64,000 nucleotides of DNA from Pollenia angustigena (GCA_930367215.1 OV884056.1:252243127-252307126); one strand, 5' to 3'; numbered from the stretch's first letter, positions 11,797 to 23,689 are shown. Numbers and translations: made by a program. Notes: generated by a model from the sequence alone, not told the origin.

Positions 11797-12292
11797 ATTC
11801 CTGCGGAAAATTTGTGTCAATTGTTCCAAAAAACTGGTCCTGGGATTTGTGAAAATAGAACAAGTTCAAAAAGACTCAGATCTCATGACCAGTAAAAGGA
11901 GAACTAATCATCTAACTGGTATATAAAGAACAAGAAGGTAAAAAAAGTAATAAATTACACTACAGTCTTCACCGATGGTGTGACACTTTATTTGGGACTC
12001 TCTAAAAGTTGGATCTTAAAGTTTGTTCTGGGGACTTGTTTTATTGGAATAATATTACATTGTATCGAAATAATCTTACATTGTTATAACTAGCACTAAA
12101 CACGTTCATTGAGAATAGATGTTAGACTGGTCAAATGGTGTCAATTGACCAATGACAACCCCATGTAAAAGTTATAGGTCTTATTCATATAAAGTGTAAG
12201 CACTAGAACCGGTCTCTACCATCAAAGACCTATCGCGGACTACTTTGGTGTAAGAGTGCTTCCCTCTAGGAAAATAACACACTTTGTGCATA
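11797..12292 (+). repeat. Dispersed repeat, paired with 13333-13700
   Basis: Long collinear similarity to 13333-13700: GACAATTTGTGTCAATTG, TGGGATTTGTGAAAA, CAGTCTTCACCG, CACGTTCATTGAGAATAGAT and AGAACCGGTCTCTACCA occur in the same order. This copy has an extra segment around 12120-12180. No coding frame survives in either copy. Confidence 0.6.
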
Positions 12293-12525
12293 AGAAAACA
12301 AAAAGAAATTGACATAGAGAATTTGCCTACTGCGTAATATCCTGCATTTTGAAAATTGGCCATTAGTTTAAAAGAGGTGAAAAAATTATCGAAAATTTCA
12401 AAACACATAAATAACAACAACTTATAATTAACACAGATACAAGTTATTATTTTGCTGATTTAAATAGCAAGTGATTGTATAAATATATTTTATTTGATAA
12501 TTTTACGTAATTTGTATATGGTATA

Positions 12526-12905
12526 GGGCCAGTGTTGCGTTTTCGCATCACGGATGAATCCAATCATAAAAAAAGTCTCAAATGTCTACGATGATTGGAT
12601 TTTTCAGTAGAAATAATAATGTTCGTTTGTTAGCTACCTCCTTCAGAAGTTTTAGATAGGTATATTATTACCTTATATTTTTAACTTTTTTCAAAAGTAC
12701 CCAAAAAACAGGAAAAATTAAAAATTTAAATTAAAAATTTTTATAAAAAAAAACTTATGTATGATACAAATCCAAAAACAGGTCGATTTGATATTAAGTT
12801 AAGTTTTATTTCACTGTGTTTTATAACAACATCACGTAACAACAAAATGCCAGAGGGGAGGTTTAAGTGAACGTTGCGAAAACGTAACGCAAGGCCTTAA
12901 TGGGT
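12526..12905. mobile_element. Possible TIR element with palindromic ends
   Basis: GTTGCGTTTTCGCA at 12533 and ACGTTGCGAAAACGTAACG at 12871 face each other, with GGCC on the outer side and a TTAA-containing right flank. The ends are imperfect. It could be a decayed piggyBac-like MITE, but the left TTAA is absent. Confidence 0.35.
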
Positions 12906-13332
12906 TAATTCGTTATTAAAATAATAATTTTTCAAAAAACATCATTTTCGATTTGAAGTTGCTGCTTGATATTGTATGAAATTTATAGTTTAATTAATGG
13001 ATGAGGAGGATAATTATTTATCTTTGCAGTATAAAAAAATATTTATTTTAATTTGAAAAGAGTTCTGAATTATTTTAATGATAAAATTTTTTGAGAGACT
13101 GCGAATTTAAAATTAATTAGCATTAATAAAATAAATGGTTCATAATTTCAATAGCTTCCAGGTAAACAGTCATCGGTATTAAGCAGGGAAACCAGAAATA
13201 TGCTCTAAAAACCACGTTTTATGCGCATTAGATATGCATTAAAAACTCAAAAACATGCCCTCAAAATTGTTCAAAATATGCACCAAAAAATTCAAAAATT
13301 TCTATTTTGTAAACAAAATATTCAACAATTTA

Positions 13333-13700
13333 CCCTGCGGACAATTTGTGTCAATTGGTCTAACATACTGGTACTGGGATTTGTGAAAAAAAGAACAAGT
13401 ACAAAAAGAAAGAACTCATGACCAGTGAAAGAAGAACCAAGTAATGAATTACAGAACAGTCTTCACCGGTGCTGTGGCACATTTTTTGGTACTTTCTAAA
13501 GTTCGGTTCTTGAATTTAATACTAGGACTTGTTTTATTGAAATAATACTACATTGTGTTAGTAACTGACACTAAGCACGTTCATTGAGAATAGATCTGTG
13601 ACTGGTCAAATATAAAGTGTTAGAACTAGAACCGGTCTCTACCACCAAAGACCTATCACGGGACTACTTTGGTGTCAGTTCGCATCCCTCTAGGATAATA
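13333..13700 (+). repeat. Dispersed repeat inside the hAT element
   Basis: Second copy of the repeat at 11797-12292, shorter by internal deletions. It lies wholly between the hAT ends at 13184 and 14378, so it is cargo or an older/younger insertion. Confidence 0.6.
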
Positions 13701-13889
13701 TCAGTCCCATTTAATAAAAACAATCCTTAACTTATAATCGGTAAAACACACACTCCATAGTATTTACAGACGAGTATTTGAGATTTTACCCCACTTGGAA
13801 ACGATGGCCAGTCATCGGAATATGTAAAATTATAGACGGATACTCATCATTTACATAGAATTCGTCCTTACTATAATTAAAATGTATTT

Positions 13890-14050
13890 ACCAATTTTGA
13901 TATAATCATCTACAGGATTGCAACTTGGGCTTTGAGGACAAATTGAACATGGACAGACAATCAGCCAGTCGGACGGATGGGCATCGTTAGATAACTTTAA
14001 AAAGTGATTCTGGGCCGATCGGTATACTAAAAAATTGGTCCAGATTTCTA
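13890..14050 (+). repeat. Dipteran interspersed repeat fragment
   Basis: Contains ACAGGATTGCAACTTGG, GGACGGATGGGCATCG and AAAAGTGATTCTGGGCCGATC, text typical of the fly repeat whose better copies are at 36006 and 50230. Short and degenerate. Confidence 0.4.
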
Positions 14051-14386
14051 TGTATACACACATCGCCAAAAACGTATTCAACTTTTGCTTATATGTATAT
14101 AACATTTAATTTGCTGCGAAAGCGCTTGTAGGCATCTAAAACAATGTAACATGTTTCAAAATATGCCTCAAAATTGCAGAGTTTGCACTAAAATCTCAAA
14201 AAATGCTGCAAAAAGGCTCTTTTAACTAAATTATGCAAATAATTGCTGCCAAGCGTAAAATATGCAAAAATATGCACTAACAAATCGATGCAAAAATGCA
14301 TAAAAAGCTCTAAAACATTTATTCTGCCTAATTGGTAGCACAAGGAAAACATGCAATTGCATATTTATGGCTTCCCTGGTAATAAG

Positions 14387-14984
14387 GTTTAGGGATCAAT
14401 TCTGTAATAACACAAGTAAAACAGATTTATTTGGCACGCCAATATGCCAAATCGTTATAGTTTTGAATTATTCCCAACAAGGAAATTCCACCATGAGTTC
14501 TAAATAAATAAGATAAAATAACGTTGAAATATTACCTTACATATGATTTATTTCTACATTGCAAATTTCCGAAAGGCGGACTGCTGGCCCTCTTTTTCTA
14601 GCTTGGTGATAGGGCTGCTATCTGTGTGACCAATCTTACGTTGTAGTCATGCTTCAGCAAATATTAACAAATCGTTTTCTAATTTTCCTAAGAAGCCATG
14701 ATGTACTGTGACCTTTCAGGCTAAATGACTCTTTGAATTGTTACTCTAGCTAGCCTTCAACGGCAGCTTGAAAACCATTGCACTAGTCACTCCCCAGTGA
14801 ATGGCAATCAGAAACTTTCCGCACTACGTGCAACTGTTTAGGTAGTCCCAGTTTCTAATTAGTTTTAAGCAAAATATTATTATTTAACATACAACGATCA
14901 GAGGGACTATTCAAACATAATATAGTTGGGGGACTATTCAAGCATAATATAGTTGCCGGCAATCACCATTATATGTATTCTTTA
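14387..14984. other. Gene-free interval with a short direct repeat
   Basis: No gene. A 28-30 bp motif, GGGACTATTCAAACATAATA, occurs twice in tandem at about 14902-14955. Confidence 0.4.
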
Positions 14985-15175
14985 ATATTTTTAGTTAGCT
15001 TGAGTTCATCAAATTTAATTTTATTTAATTATTTTTACTGAAGGAAGGAATTTTACGACATGAAATTTATTAAAATTTATTGATAATTTTTATTCTTGGC
15101 TGAGCTGGGGATTAAACCCGGGTTAAATTTACCATAATATGTTAACGTGCATATCACAGTACATTAAATAATTTT
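14985..15175 (-). mobile_element. Diverged tRNA-derived SINE
   Basis: On the minus strand the B-box-like GGGTTTAATCCCC is followed by the same tail as the SINE at 27092, including AAAATTCCTTCCTTCA and ATTTGATGAACTCAAGC. The A box is not recognisable. It is much more diverged than the two copies at 27-28 kb. Confidence 0.5.
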
Positions 15176-15433
15176 GGAACTCAATTTTTATAATTGCACG
15201 TGAAAGTAGCCCCAAAAATAAGAACTTCTGCATCATTAGTTTTGTCAAGTTGGCTGCATTAATAACACTGCACTAGAATTTGACACTTTTTTAAGACAAG
15301 CCGGACATCAGTGGTGTTTTCGAGATATACCGTTATTTCGAAAATGGAGGAGGTTGCAGTGAACTTTTTTCTAAGATACGCAGTTCGTTTTAGATCCATA
15401 ATTTTTTTTTGACAAAAAAAAATTAATTTCTTA

Positions 15434-15778
15434 AGGCCGGGATTCACTATCCTACACAATCGTACGATTCATTCACACGAAAATCTGATGGAATTCTATC
15501 CGACATTTCAAATTTCTTCAAAATCTGTTGTTAATGCCACACTATCCCAAAAAAATGATGCGAACTCAAATGACTCAGCTACTTTACAAGAAAATGCTAC
15601 CCTGATCGCATAGAAACTATCATTTTATAAACATTTTTATAATCATTTGCAAGTCGGACAGACCTGTTAAAAAAAATCTGTCACTAAATTCATTTTTAAG
15701 CCACACTTTCCCACTTTATAAGCACATACAATTTTTTTGACAAATCGTACGACTGAATAGGATAGTGTATCGCCGGCT
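15434..15778. mobile_element. PIF/Harbinger-like MITE
   Basis: Left end AGGCCGGGATTCACTATCC and right end GGATAGTGTATCGCCGGCT form imperfect inverted repeats of about 37 bp that include AATCGTACGATT. TTA flanks both sides (15431-15433, 15779-15781), the TWA duplication expected for PIF/Harbinger elements. The 345-bp interior is non-coding. Confidence 0.65.
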
Positions 15779-16213
15779 TTAGCAACATTTTAAAATTTTT
15801 TGATTTTTTAAAATTCATCAAAAATTGGAAAATGCAGGTATGCTTCTAAGCCATATAAAAAACAAAGCTGCTAACAAAACAAGCCATAAATGATAAAAAT
15901 CTGTTAGCAACTTTTGATTTTATTTACAAAAGACGAACAATTTTAATTAAATCTAAGAATTTCATAAAACGCAATATTTGGAGGGGAGCCCCCCTAAGTC
16001 CCCCGAGAAAATTTTAAGGACAAACAATTAATTGATGTCGGACATACGTTATATCCCACTAGGGGCGGCTCCTGGGCATTTGTGAGACTTTTTCTTCAAT
16101 ATATTTCTAGTCTGCACTGAACATTTCGTATGGGAGCCCCCTTAAGGAATGGAGATAGCGCATAGGTATGTTAGAAATAAATGATTGAGATGAAAAATAA
16201 AGTGGAATTGGTC

Positions 16214-16345
16214 ATACATTTGGCCCATCTTGGGGCATCCTTGGCATTGCCAACCAAATAAATATGGCGGTTTAAAAAAATTCTTTAATTTGATGCCTGC
16301 AGTGCCAAGGATGCCCATGGATGGGTCAAATGTCTGACCAACACC
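16214..16345. repeat. Imperfect hairpin
   Basis: Arms reading ACATTTGGCCCATCTTGG/GGCATCCTTGGCA and the inverse around 16308-16341 pair over about 40 bp with several mismatches. The element boundaries are not clear. It is followed at 16400-16460 by three repeats of a TGAATTACAA-type motif. Confidence 0.45.
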
Positions 16346-16689
16346 AATTAATTTTTTTTTTGCTTTTTGAATTGCATTTGACAATTGCTGAATAACAATT
16401 GGCAATTTCTGATTTACAATTTACGCTTCCTGAATTACAACTGGCTAATCTGAATTACAATTGGAAGTACAGGAAATGTCACTTTTAAATATGCACTGAT
16501 TCACTATTAAAACAGTTGCCAGTACTAGTGACTTCTTGTGACACAGACAATGTTATTTACTTTAGACATTTAACATGTGCGTGTCATTAGAAATCTACTA
16601 CAGACGTTGGTGCTATTAACTAGGTAGTTCTTTTGGGACCAGATGAAGACATTGGAACCAGAGAATCACAATTACATTTTAGAAAATTG

Positions 16690-16820
16690 CCTTTTTTTAA
16701 CCAAAGTTATTTTCGGGAATACAAAATTTATTATTAATAATTTCCGTATGACGTGCTATATTCCCAATTTTTAATATTTGATAAATACACTGAAATTTAT
16801 TGTTGAGGGTGTAAACAATA
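16690..16820 (+). mobile_element. Foldback family A, left arm, cut by later insertion
   Basis: CGGGAATACAAAATTTATTA, GTATGACGTGCT and ACACTGAAATTTATTGTTGAGG match the arm at 23106-23240 in inverse orientation. The continuation of the arm (TTATCAGGAAAACTTTTCC onward) resumes at about 18471, so DNA including the piggyBac element separates the two parts. Confidence 0.6.
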
Positions 16821-18240
16821 TTAACCCATTTCGCCCCGCTGTTCGATTTTTCGAACAGTAAAAGTCACTTTTTTCAAAAAAATATTTGGGTATGAAAGAG
16901 TTGGAATTTGCAGTAAATTTTAGTATTCCCCTTCGATGGTGGGGGTACATTTCTGCAACCCATATTTTTAGACACTTTTTAAATTATTTTTTAAAAATAA
17001 TAAAAAAAATAAAATTAAAAAAATAATCATGAGGACTTATTGTCAATAAATGTAACTGTTTCATAAAACATAAAAAACGTGCTTTGCATGATCATGCATG
17101 ACTTCACATATGTGTAAACTTGACTGTTCGAAATTTCGAACGCTGGCGCTTATCCTATAGTTACAGTCTGACAATGACACTTGAATGACATTTTGCATTC
17201 TTTGTGTTATATTAGATGCGCATTAGTTGTGATTCTTCTTATTATAACATTTGCTTTGTTTGTTGTCTGATAAAGGGTTTTGCGCTTCAGGAACCGTTCG
17301 TTCCAATAGACTGGCTGGTGGATCTGCTGAATTAAAAACCGGCAAAAAATTACCAAGGGGGGATTATGATGAGACGTTTGATGCCACACAAAAAATATTG
17401 GTATGTAGATGGCAGGACAACAAAGAGGCCTTTGCACAATGTCAAATGTTGGAAAAAAGCATCCACATCCAAAAAGATTCCGTTAGCTGGTAAATTCATC
17501 ACGTATGGTCAGCCAGCCATGTTACATAATTATAACAAGGGCATGGGGGGTGTGGATTTGCGCGACAATGCAATCCAAAACTACCGAATCAATATACGTG
17601 GAATGAAATGGTATTGGCCTTTGTTGTGCACTACCATAATTTCGGCAGTTGTCAATGGTTGGAAATTGCATTGCTTAATTGCAAAATACAAAGCTGAGAA
17701 ACCTATAAGTCAAAAAGAATTTAAAATCTTTGTGACATAAGCCCTTCTATTGGCTGAAAGGGAAAAAACTACCGATGATGATGATGTTGACGATAAGGAA
17801 TATCAACCACGAAATCTTCTAAAAATTGAGTCAATTGTCAATTGAAAGCCCACAATTTATATGTGCGAGAAATGCAATGTTCATCTGCACACAAAATGTT
17901 TCAAGCAGAAACATGAGTAAACGCATTTTTTATCAACTAATCTTTCGGCTATATCTTATTATTTTACGGTTTATCTCAAATAATATGTATAAATTGAATA
18001 AAAATTATTTTTACAAAATTTAATAAATTTTGCACCAGTTGATTCAAAAATAATACAATAAATTAATAAAAATTAAAATAAATATTAATGTTTAGCTTAT
18101 AAGATAAGCGCCAGTGTACGAAATTTCGAACAGTCTTTTCTGGGAAAACGAAAAATCGGAAAAAATTCCTTATTACCCTAAAAAACTATTTTTTTCATCA
18201 GAGAAAAATAAAAATTTAATATCGGAGCGAAATGGGTTAA
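16821..18240 (+). mobile_element. piggyBac-type transposon
   Basis: TTAACCCATTTCGC at the left and GCGAAATGGGTTAA at the right are exact inverses including the TTAA target, the signature of piggyBac transposition; similarity extends to about 18 bp. The element is 1,420 bp, shorter than autonomous relatives. It has an internal inverted repeat: 17124-17157 against 18101-18136, centred on TTCGAAATTTCGAA. The transposase is broken (separate entry). Confidence 0.9.
17251..17920 (+). pseudogene. piggyBac transposase, C-terminal half, frameshifted
   Basis: Three frames together show the C-terminal half of a piggyBac (PGBD-type) DDE transposase. Frame one (17275-17430) has GTVRSNRLAGG, RGDYDETFD and ILVCRWQDNK. 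Frame two (17440-17740) has KFITYGQPAML, YNKGMGGVDLRDNAI and MKWYWPLL. The last frame (17850-17920) has CEKCNVHLHTKCFKQKH followed by TAA, matching the cysteine-rich C-terminal zinc-binding tail. The N-terminal half with the first catalytic Asp residues is missing and frames change twice, so the gene is dead. It lies between the element's TTAA ends, in the expected orientation. Confidence 0.85.
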
Positions 18241-18470
18241 GCATTTGTTTATATTTGTGATATGATTTAATTTAATATTGATTATGTTTACCAAATATAC
18301 AACTTTTGCTGTTTAAGAACAAAGATGAACTGTATCTGTGTAATAAACAATCAGAGTATGTTTCTAAGTAGCAGTGTAGTAAATAAAGGTATTAATATAA
18401 ATGGTAGTAAATAATAGTATTGTTACAGATAGTAGTAACTATAGAATTTATGCTCATCTTGTCAGAAGGA

Positions 18471-18655
18471 AAGCTTATCAGGAAAACTTTTCCAACAATT
18501 TTAGAAAAGCCAAAAATATTATACAAATAAAACCCTAAAGCGAATAAGAATTATAAACATTCAAAGTCTTACTTGTGACAATATCAAAGTTTAAACCACA
18601 CACCAACAATAAACAGTGAGTCTATCTTTTCTTACATTTTCCTTTTTTAAACATT
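18471..18655 (+). mobile_element. Foldback family A, continuation of the arm
   Basis: TTATCAGGAAAACTTTTCC, AAGCCAAAAATATTATAC, CAATAAACAGTGAG and CTTACATTTTCC follow the same order as 8285-8430. This is the inner part of the copy starting at 16690. The 18241-18470 segment between the piggyBac end and this point is unrelated to other copies. Confidence 0.55.
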
Positions 18656-19130
18656 TAATTATTTTATTAGAAACAACTTACAAAAAACGAATTCATAAAA
18701 GATTTTCTTTTTAAATGTTAAATATTAAAAATAAAATAGGTACCAATTCACTGCAGTCTTATGAAAATTTTTTGCCAAACGGCACAAATGTGCCATTAAA
18801 TAGATTTTTTTATAGTTAAACATAAGATAACTACTTTTATATTGAAACGACTTCATTAGAAAGTGTGTTGTTATGTTAAGGTATATGTGTATGTATATTC
18901 ATAGTCATTTAACCTTTTGGCCAAGTATGTTTTTGACATTAACACATATGTATGTATGTATTTTTATATAACAAAAAAATGTTATGTCAGCAAATAGAAA
19001 ACTAAATTGTTGTTATAAAAACATCTCAACTTGTCTACAATTTAACAATAAAAACCGCATAAACAGAAACAAAATCAACTAAACACAAACTTAAATACAC
19101 ACATAGCCACACAAATAAACATAGAACAAG
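18656..19130. other. Gene-free AT-rich interval
   Basis: No coding or element ends seen; includes short TATGTATGTATG runs. Confidence 0.4.
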
Positions 19131-20675
19131 TAAGAATGCTGTATTCGGCTCTGCCGAATCTTTGATACCCTTTATCGTTTTGATTTTATGAAATTTATGA
19201 ATGTTTTAGTGATTTCTGGGAATTCGTTTTATATGGAAGCTAAAAACAGTCATAATTCTCCTGTAGTAATTTGGAAAATTTCCTAACAGCATTGTTGTTC
19301 GTTACGACTTGCTTAGTGTTTAAAGTGTTTAAACAAATATTTGAAAAAAAAAAATCCAAAAAAGCGTGACCAGTAAATTGGTTAAACTTTAGCTTTAATT
19401 GATTCACTTTACTTTATTTGTAAGAAGATAATTGTATTATGTTATTTTGAAGCTGATTAATGATTTGAGGCTATCAGCGCAGAAGTGGTGTAACCCTATA
19501 GTACTTATTATGAGATACTGAGGAGTTAACACTTCTCTTGCACTATAGTACTTGGTTGCAATGGCCCGAGCAAAAACTATGTCTCTAGCGCCATATGTTT
19601 TGGATACAAACAGTTGGCTTACTCGACTATTGCACTGTAAAAACAGTGCAAAATATATACTTTGCACCAGAACCGTAACCAAATTAAATTGTGGGTTACA
19701 CCACTTTTGATGATAGCTGATTGCCTCATTTTTGATTAGGGAAAAGCAAACAATTTTTTAATAAAACTAGTCAAAACGTGTAGGACGTCAAATATTTGAT
19801 AGGTGTGAGCAAAGCTTAAGGGTTTTTTGAGAGTTAGCTCTTTATAAGAGTTGGCGTCTGGCTGGTGTTAACAAAGATTTTGTTTGCCCGTGTGGACCTA
19901 CACTGTTATTCCATCCTGTGGAACGGGTTTAATGGTGTCATCTGGCTACACCTCATGTGATGTGTAGCTCAGCTGTGCTAAAAACGCCACCTGAAAAATA
20001 AATTCGCCTTGATCACTGTTTTATTAAACTTTAAATCAGCCAGATGCCAGCCTTTAAATAAAAGGAGTAAAAATAAGAAAATTTAAAAGAAATAAAATAA
20101 AGAAATTAAAAATAAAGCTAAAAATTAAAAGAAAGACCTTGTTATTTAAGCAAAAAGAGCCACAAAAGCGCCAGAGAGCCACAAAAAATAAGGGTTGGTT
20201 TTGACTACCACCAACGTTTGTGTGTGTGTAAACGAGACGCGACCTACGGCAACTAGTTATTGCTTGAGGTCCCGGGCCAACGCTCGATTATGCCACAGGT
20301 AACCCTATTTTGCACCCAAACAATAAGACCTTTTATAAATTTTGGACCTTTGGAGCCTAACAAACTATATTGCCACATTTTTTGTGTCAAATCAAAGCAA
20401 TTTGTGACAAATTTAATGTGAGTATATTCATCCATTGCGTTGCTTAGATTTATTAAAACGTTTTTCGGGAGTGTGTCTTAAAAATCCAGTGTTTCCCATA
20501 GACAGACAGACAGACGGATGGAGAGAAAGGCAGGTATTCATAATAGAATCTTAAAAGGACCCAGAATATATACATAAAGCTGTATGGGGTCTTAAGAAAT
20601 ATTTCGAGTTACTTCCTACGAAATGACAAACTTAATGTATAGTCACTCACCACTTGTTGTTGTTGTGAAGGTTAT
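19131..20675 (-). repeat. Dipteran interspersed repeat interrupted by other DNA
   Basis: The minus-strand 3' end (CCGAATCTTTGATACCC read on plus) lies at 19137-19175. The 5' block lies at 20490-20660 (GACGGATGG, GGACCCAGAATATATAC, GGGGTCTTAAG, AATGACAAACTTAATG). About 1.3 kb of unrelated sequence sits between them, including the foldback at 19449-19740 and an unassigned segment at 19800-20290 with a TTTATAAGAG string and an AATAAA signal. Confidence 0.5.
19449..19740. repeat. Imperfect foldback
   Basis: CTGATTAATGATTTGAGG...AAGTGGTGTAACCC on the left is mirrored by GGGTTACACCACTT...CCTCATTTTTGATTAG on the right, about 45 bp per arm with gaps. The interior holds ACTATAGTACTT twice. The 81-codon minus-strand frame here matches no family I know. 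Confidence 0.45.
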
Positions 20676-20827
20676 AGAAATAATATAATAATAAATTGAT
20701 TGAGTAAGTGAGACAAATGTAATAACACCGATATAAAAACCATTAATATTACAACACACATACAAATATACTATAATTTCATTTACCACTACTATGTGCT
20801 GTAATTGTATTTATTATATTTCTCATA

Positions 20828-21186
20828 CCCAGCTAGAATTTTGTATCAAAATCGAATATTTTAGGAATCAGCTTCACGAGCAAAATCACCGCTTATTAGA
20901 ATCATATTTCGAGCATTAATGATACTTTTGTTGTGAGAAAATGTAAAAGAATAATTTGTGATACAATTTGCTGATACGTCTTTGAGCATATGGATGGATA
21001 ATAAAATATTTATTTAATCGCTCTATCGATAAATCTGTTTTAAATTTAAAACATTTAGAAAGCAGAATGAATCATACATATATGAATACTATTTCAATCG
21101 TTTAATTGAAACATCAGTTTTTACTCATCAAAAGTGATCTGAGAAGACTTATTCAGGTGATTTTTATCATCCAAATGCTAGCTGGG
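20828..21186. mobile_element. MITE with CCCAGCTAG termini and TA duplication
   Basis: CCCAGCTAGAATTTTG at the left and its near inverse CAAATGCTAGCTGGG at the right enclose 359 bp flanked by TA on each side (20826-20827, 21187-21188). A TA duplication points to the Tc1/mariner superfamily. The interior is non-coding. Confidence 0.65.
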
Positions 21187-21188
21187 TA

Positions 21189-22660
21189 GGAATGCGTGCA
21201 TGTATGTGTGGAAATGTGTGCGTCGGAAATAATTCCAACAATAATGATGAGTTATGATGACAAGCACAAAAAAAATAAAAATATATTAGATAAAACGGTG
21301 TTAATATGTCAAAAGTTATTGTTGACATTATTATTGTTACATTTTTCTTTAAATGTCTTTTTTTTTGTTTTAATTTTTTTGCGACAGAAGAAAATGTAAT
21401 TTACTTATTTAGAGGTAAAATTTATTATTGTTATTAATGTACATTAATGTGTATAAAAAGGGGGGACCAATTCAAAAACAATTGTAGATTTTTAGATGAA
21501 AAGAAGGGAAAGATGTCTTACAAGCGATTGATTGTATGTGATTGAAATTAAATGCAAAACTTATAATTATCTTCTGTTCAAACAGTGCTTTCAGGGGACA
21601 ATTGCAAAATGGCTAAGAAGAATATGGAAGCTAAAGTGTCAAAAATGATAACATTGATATGCACTTATGGTGTTTTCTTTTCTACAAAAAATTTAAAAAA
21701 AAATGCAATTTGGTGTCTGCTTCTTAAAAATTGCATTTTTTTAAATAAAATTCCACATTTTTGCTAGAAAAGAACATTAAAGTGAACTTGTGTGATTTAA
21801 AGTTTAACTTATTTTCAAAAAAAGCTAATTTTGTTTGTAGAAAAGTAAAAAAAGAACACTGCTTATTAGACTGATTTCAGTTATTTGCAACTCTAAATAA
21901 TCTTTGTACACAGAAAATATTTGGATAACATTTCGTCCCCTCTCATTCAATCTGACCGGTATCAATTAAACACTCCTTTTCCCTTGTTTATTTTTTTCTC
22001 ATTATTTATTTATTGAATCTTTATATGTATGTTAAATATGAGCTAATAATAATCATTGTTATAATAATTATAATTTATCTTATTCTAATACCATATTTTA
22101 TGTCCATCCAGTGCCGGTTATTCATAATAAAGAAATTATAATCTTCTATATCCTCATTAATTTTAAAAAAATGTATATATTTTCAGCATAAACTTAGACC
22201 AAAATGTATTAACAAAATGACCTCAGTACTACAACAATGAAACAATAACAAAACAACAGGTATTTTGTTGCTAGAATTGAGACGGCAAGTGTCAAAATGC
22301 CTTATAAAAAAAAGTAAATAAACAAAAAAAAATAAAATGACGACAAACGTCACACACGAAGAAAATCACTGCAAACAGCTGTGCTTGTGAGGTCACTTTA
22401 TTAGTACATTCTGACTTAGACGACGTATACGAAATATTCATGACATACTTCATCCAGAAAACTAGCTCGAGCTTTGTATAAATTAATTTGTGATATTTTC
22501 ATTAATGAATAAAACACAGGTCTTCAGTTTCTAATATTTTTAATTCCGATATTTTTCGTGCTAATATATATTTTTAATTAACACTGTCATGTTTCTTTAT
22601 TTAAATTAATAAGATTCCTTCACCATGTGAAGTTAAAATTTAATTAAATTAATTAATTTT
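21189..22660. other. Gene-free AT-rich interval
   Basis: Only short open frames with low-complexity composition. No repeat ends, RNA genes or conserved protein text found. Confidence 0.4.
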
Positions 22661-22661
22661 G

Positions 22662-23214
22662 TTATTAAGATTTTTGTATGACGTGCTAAATTCCCAATTT
22701 TTTATATTTGATAAATACACTGAAATTTATTGTTGAGGCAAAGCTAGCCTCTATGTGCATTTCACTTGCATGTGCCCGTGCAGAAAACTGAATTGCCAAA
22801 TTGGTTTTTTTTATGTTTTCTTGCGAAGACAATAGAATGAAACAATTTGTTTTTTAATTTTGTTTTTTCTTTTTACCCACTTACAACTACAATTCGAGTC
22901 GGAAAGAACCCAACCAATTGTAGGCGGATGTAAGAAAAGATAAACTCACTGTTTATTGTTGGTGTTTTGTTTAAGCTTTGATATTGTTACAAGTAAGACT
23001 TTGAGTGTTTGAAATTCTTATTTGCTTTAGGGTTTTATTTGTATAATATTTTTAGCTTTTCTAAAATCTTTGGAAAAGGTTTCCTGATGATCTGGCCTAA
23101 GCAACCAGTGAAATGCGCATAGAGGCTAGCTTTCCCTCAACAATAAATTTCAGTGTATTTATCAAATATAAAAAATTGGGAATTTAGCACGTCATACAAA
23201 AATCTTAATAATAA
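22662..23214. mobile_element. Foldback family A, two-armed copy
   Basis: Left arm 22662-22770 and right arm 23106-23214 are inverted copies of about 105 bp with only a few mismatches, from TTATTAAGATTTTTGTATGA inward to GCTAGCCTCTATG. The 340-bp centre contains GAGTCGGAAAGAACCCAACC and AAACTCACTGTTTATTG. No transposase is present. The two-armed form shows that the single-armed copies at 8195 and 16690 are fragments. Confidence 0.75.
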
Positions 23215-23556
23215 ATTTTGTATTCCCGTAAATAACTTTGATAATTTTGTTTTTATTTTACGATCTAACCTTTTTACTTTTAAATACGTTTTTCTTAAAT
23301 AATTTTGACAATTTAGGTTTTTTATTTAAATTAATTTCAGTTACTTCACTAAGTAAAAAAAATTGAGTTTAATTATATTTAAAATCATTAATTTTTTTTC
23401 AAAGTGTAGGTTTTTTAATTCTTATTCTTGCATAACCTTTTATAAGTTTATTTTTTTTATTTTTATTTAATAAAAAAGGGGTCCACTATGTGAAATTTGA
23501 GTTTAATCTATTTTAAATCCAAACGTTTTTCTTACTTTTGCATAAATGCACAGTTA

Positions 23557-23689
23557 GCCGGGAGTAACAGTAACAGTCACCTTACCGTAAAAAAGTAATT
23601 AACATCTTACTTTTAACTATAATCGTTGTAATTGCTTTACAAACAACAAAAATAAACTGCTGATTTGCAACGTTACTGTTACTCCCGGC
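23557..23689. mobile_element. Short MITE, GCCGGGAGTAACAG termini
   Basis: GCCGGGAGTAACAGTAAC at the left and the inverse at 23672-23689 enclose 133 bp. The flanks are TA on both sides, and the symmetry extends one step further (GT-TA...TA-AC). It is non-coding. Confidence 0.65.

Larger units (their letters stand above)
13184..14378. mobile_element. hAT-type element, CAGGGAA termini
   Basis: Ends CAGGGAAACCAGAAATATGC and its near inverse (right end read inward: CAGGGAAGCCATAAATATGC). The flanks are GTATTAAG (13176-13183) and GTAATAAG (14379-14386), an 8-bp duplication with one change. Subterminal AAATATGC/GCATATTT strings recur at both ends. The interior holds a second dispersed repeat (13333-13700) and a dipteran-repeat piece (13890-14050) but no transposase. 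Confidence 0.75.

Noticed and set aside
19800..20290. LTR of an unknown retrotransposon
   Set aside because: A TATAAGAG-like string and an AATAAA signal are present, but no second copy, TG/CA ends or primer site can be shown.
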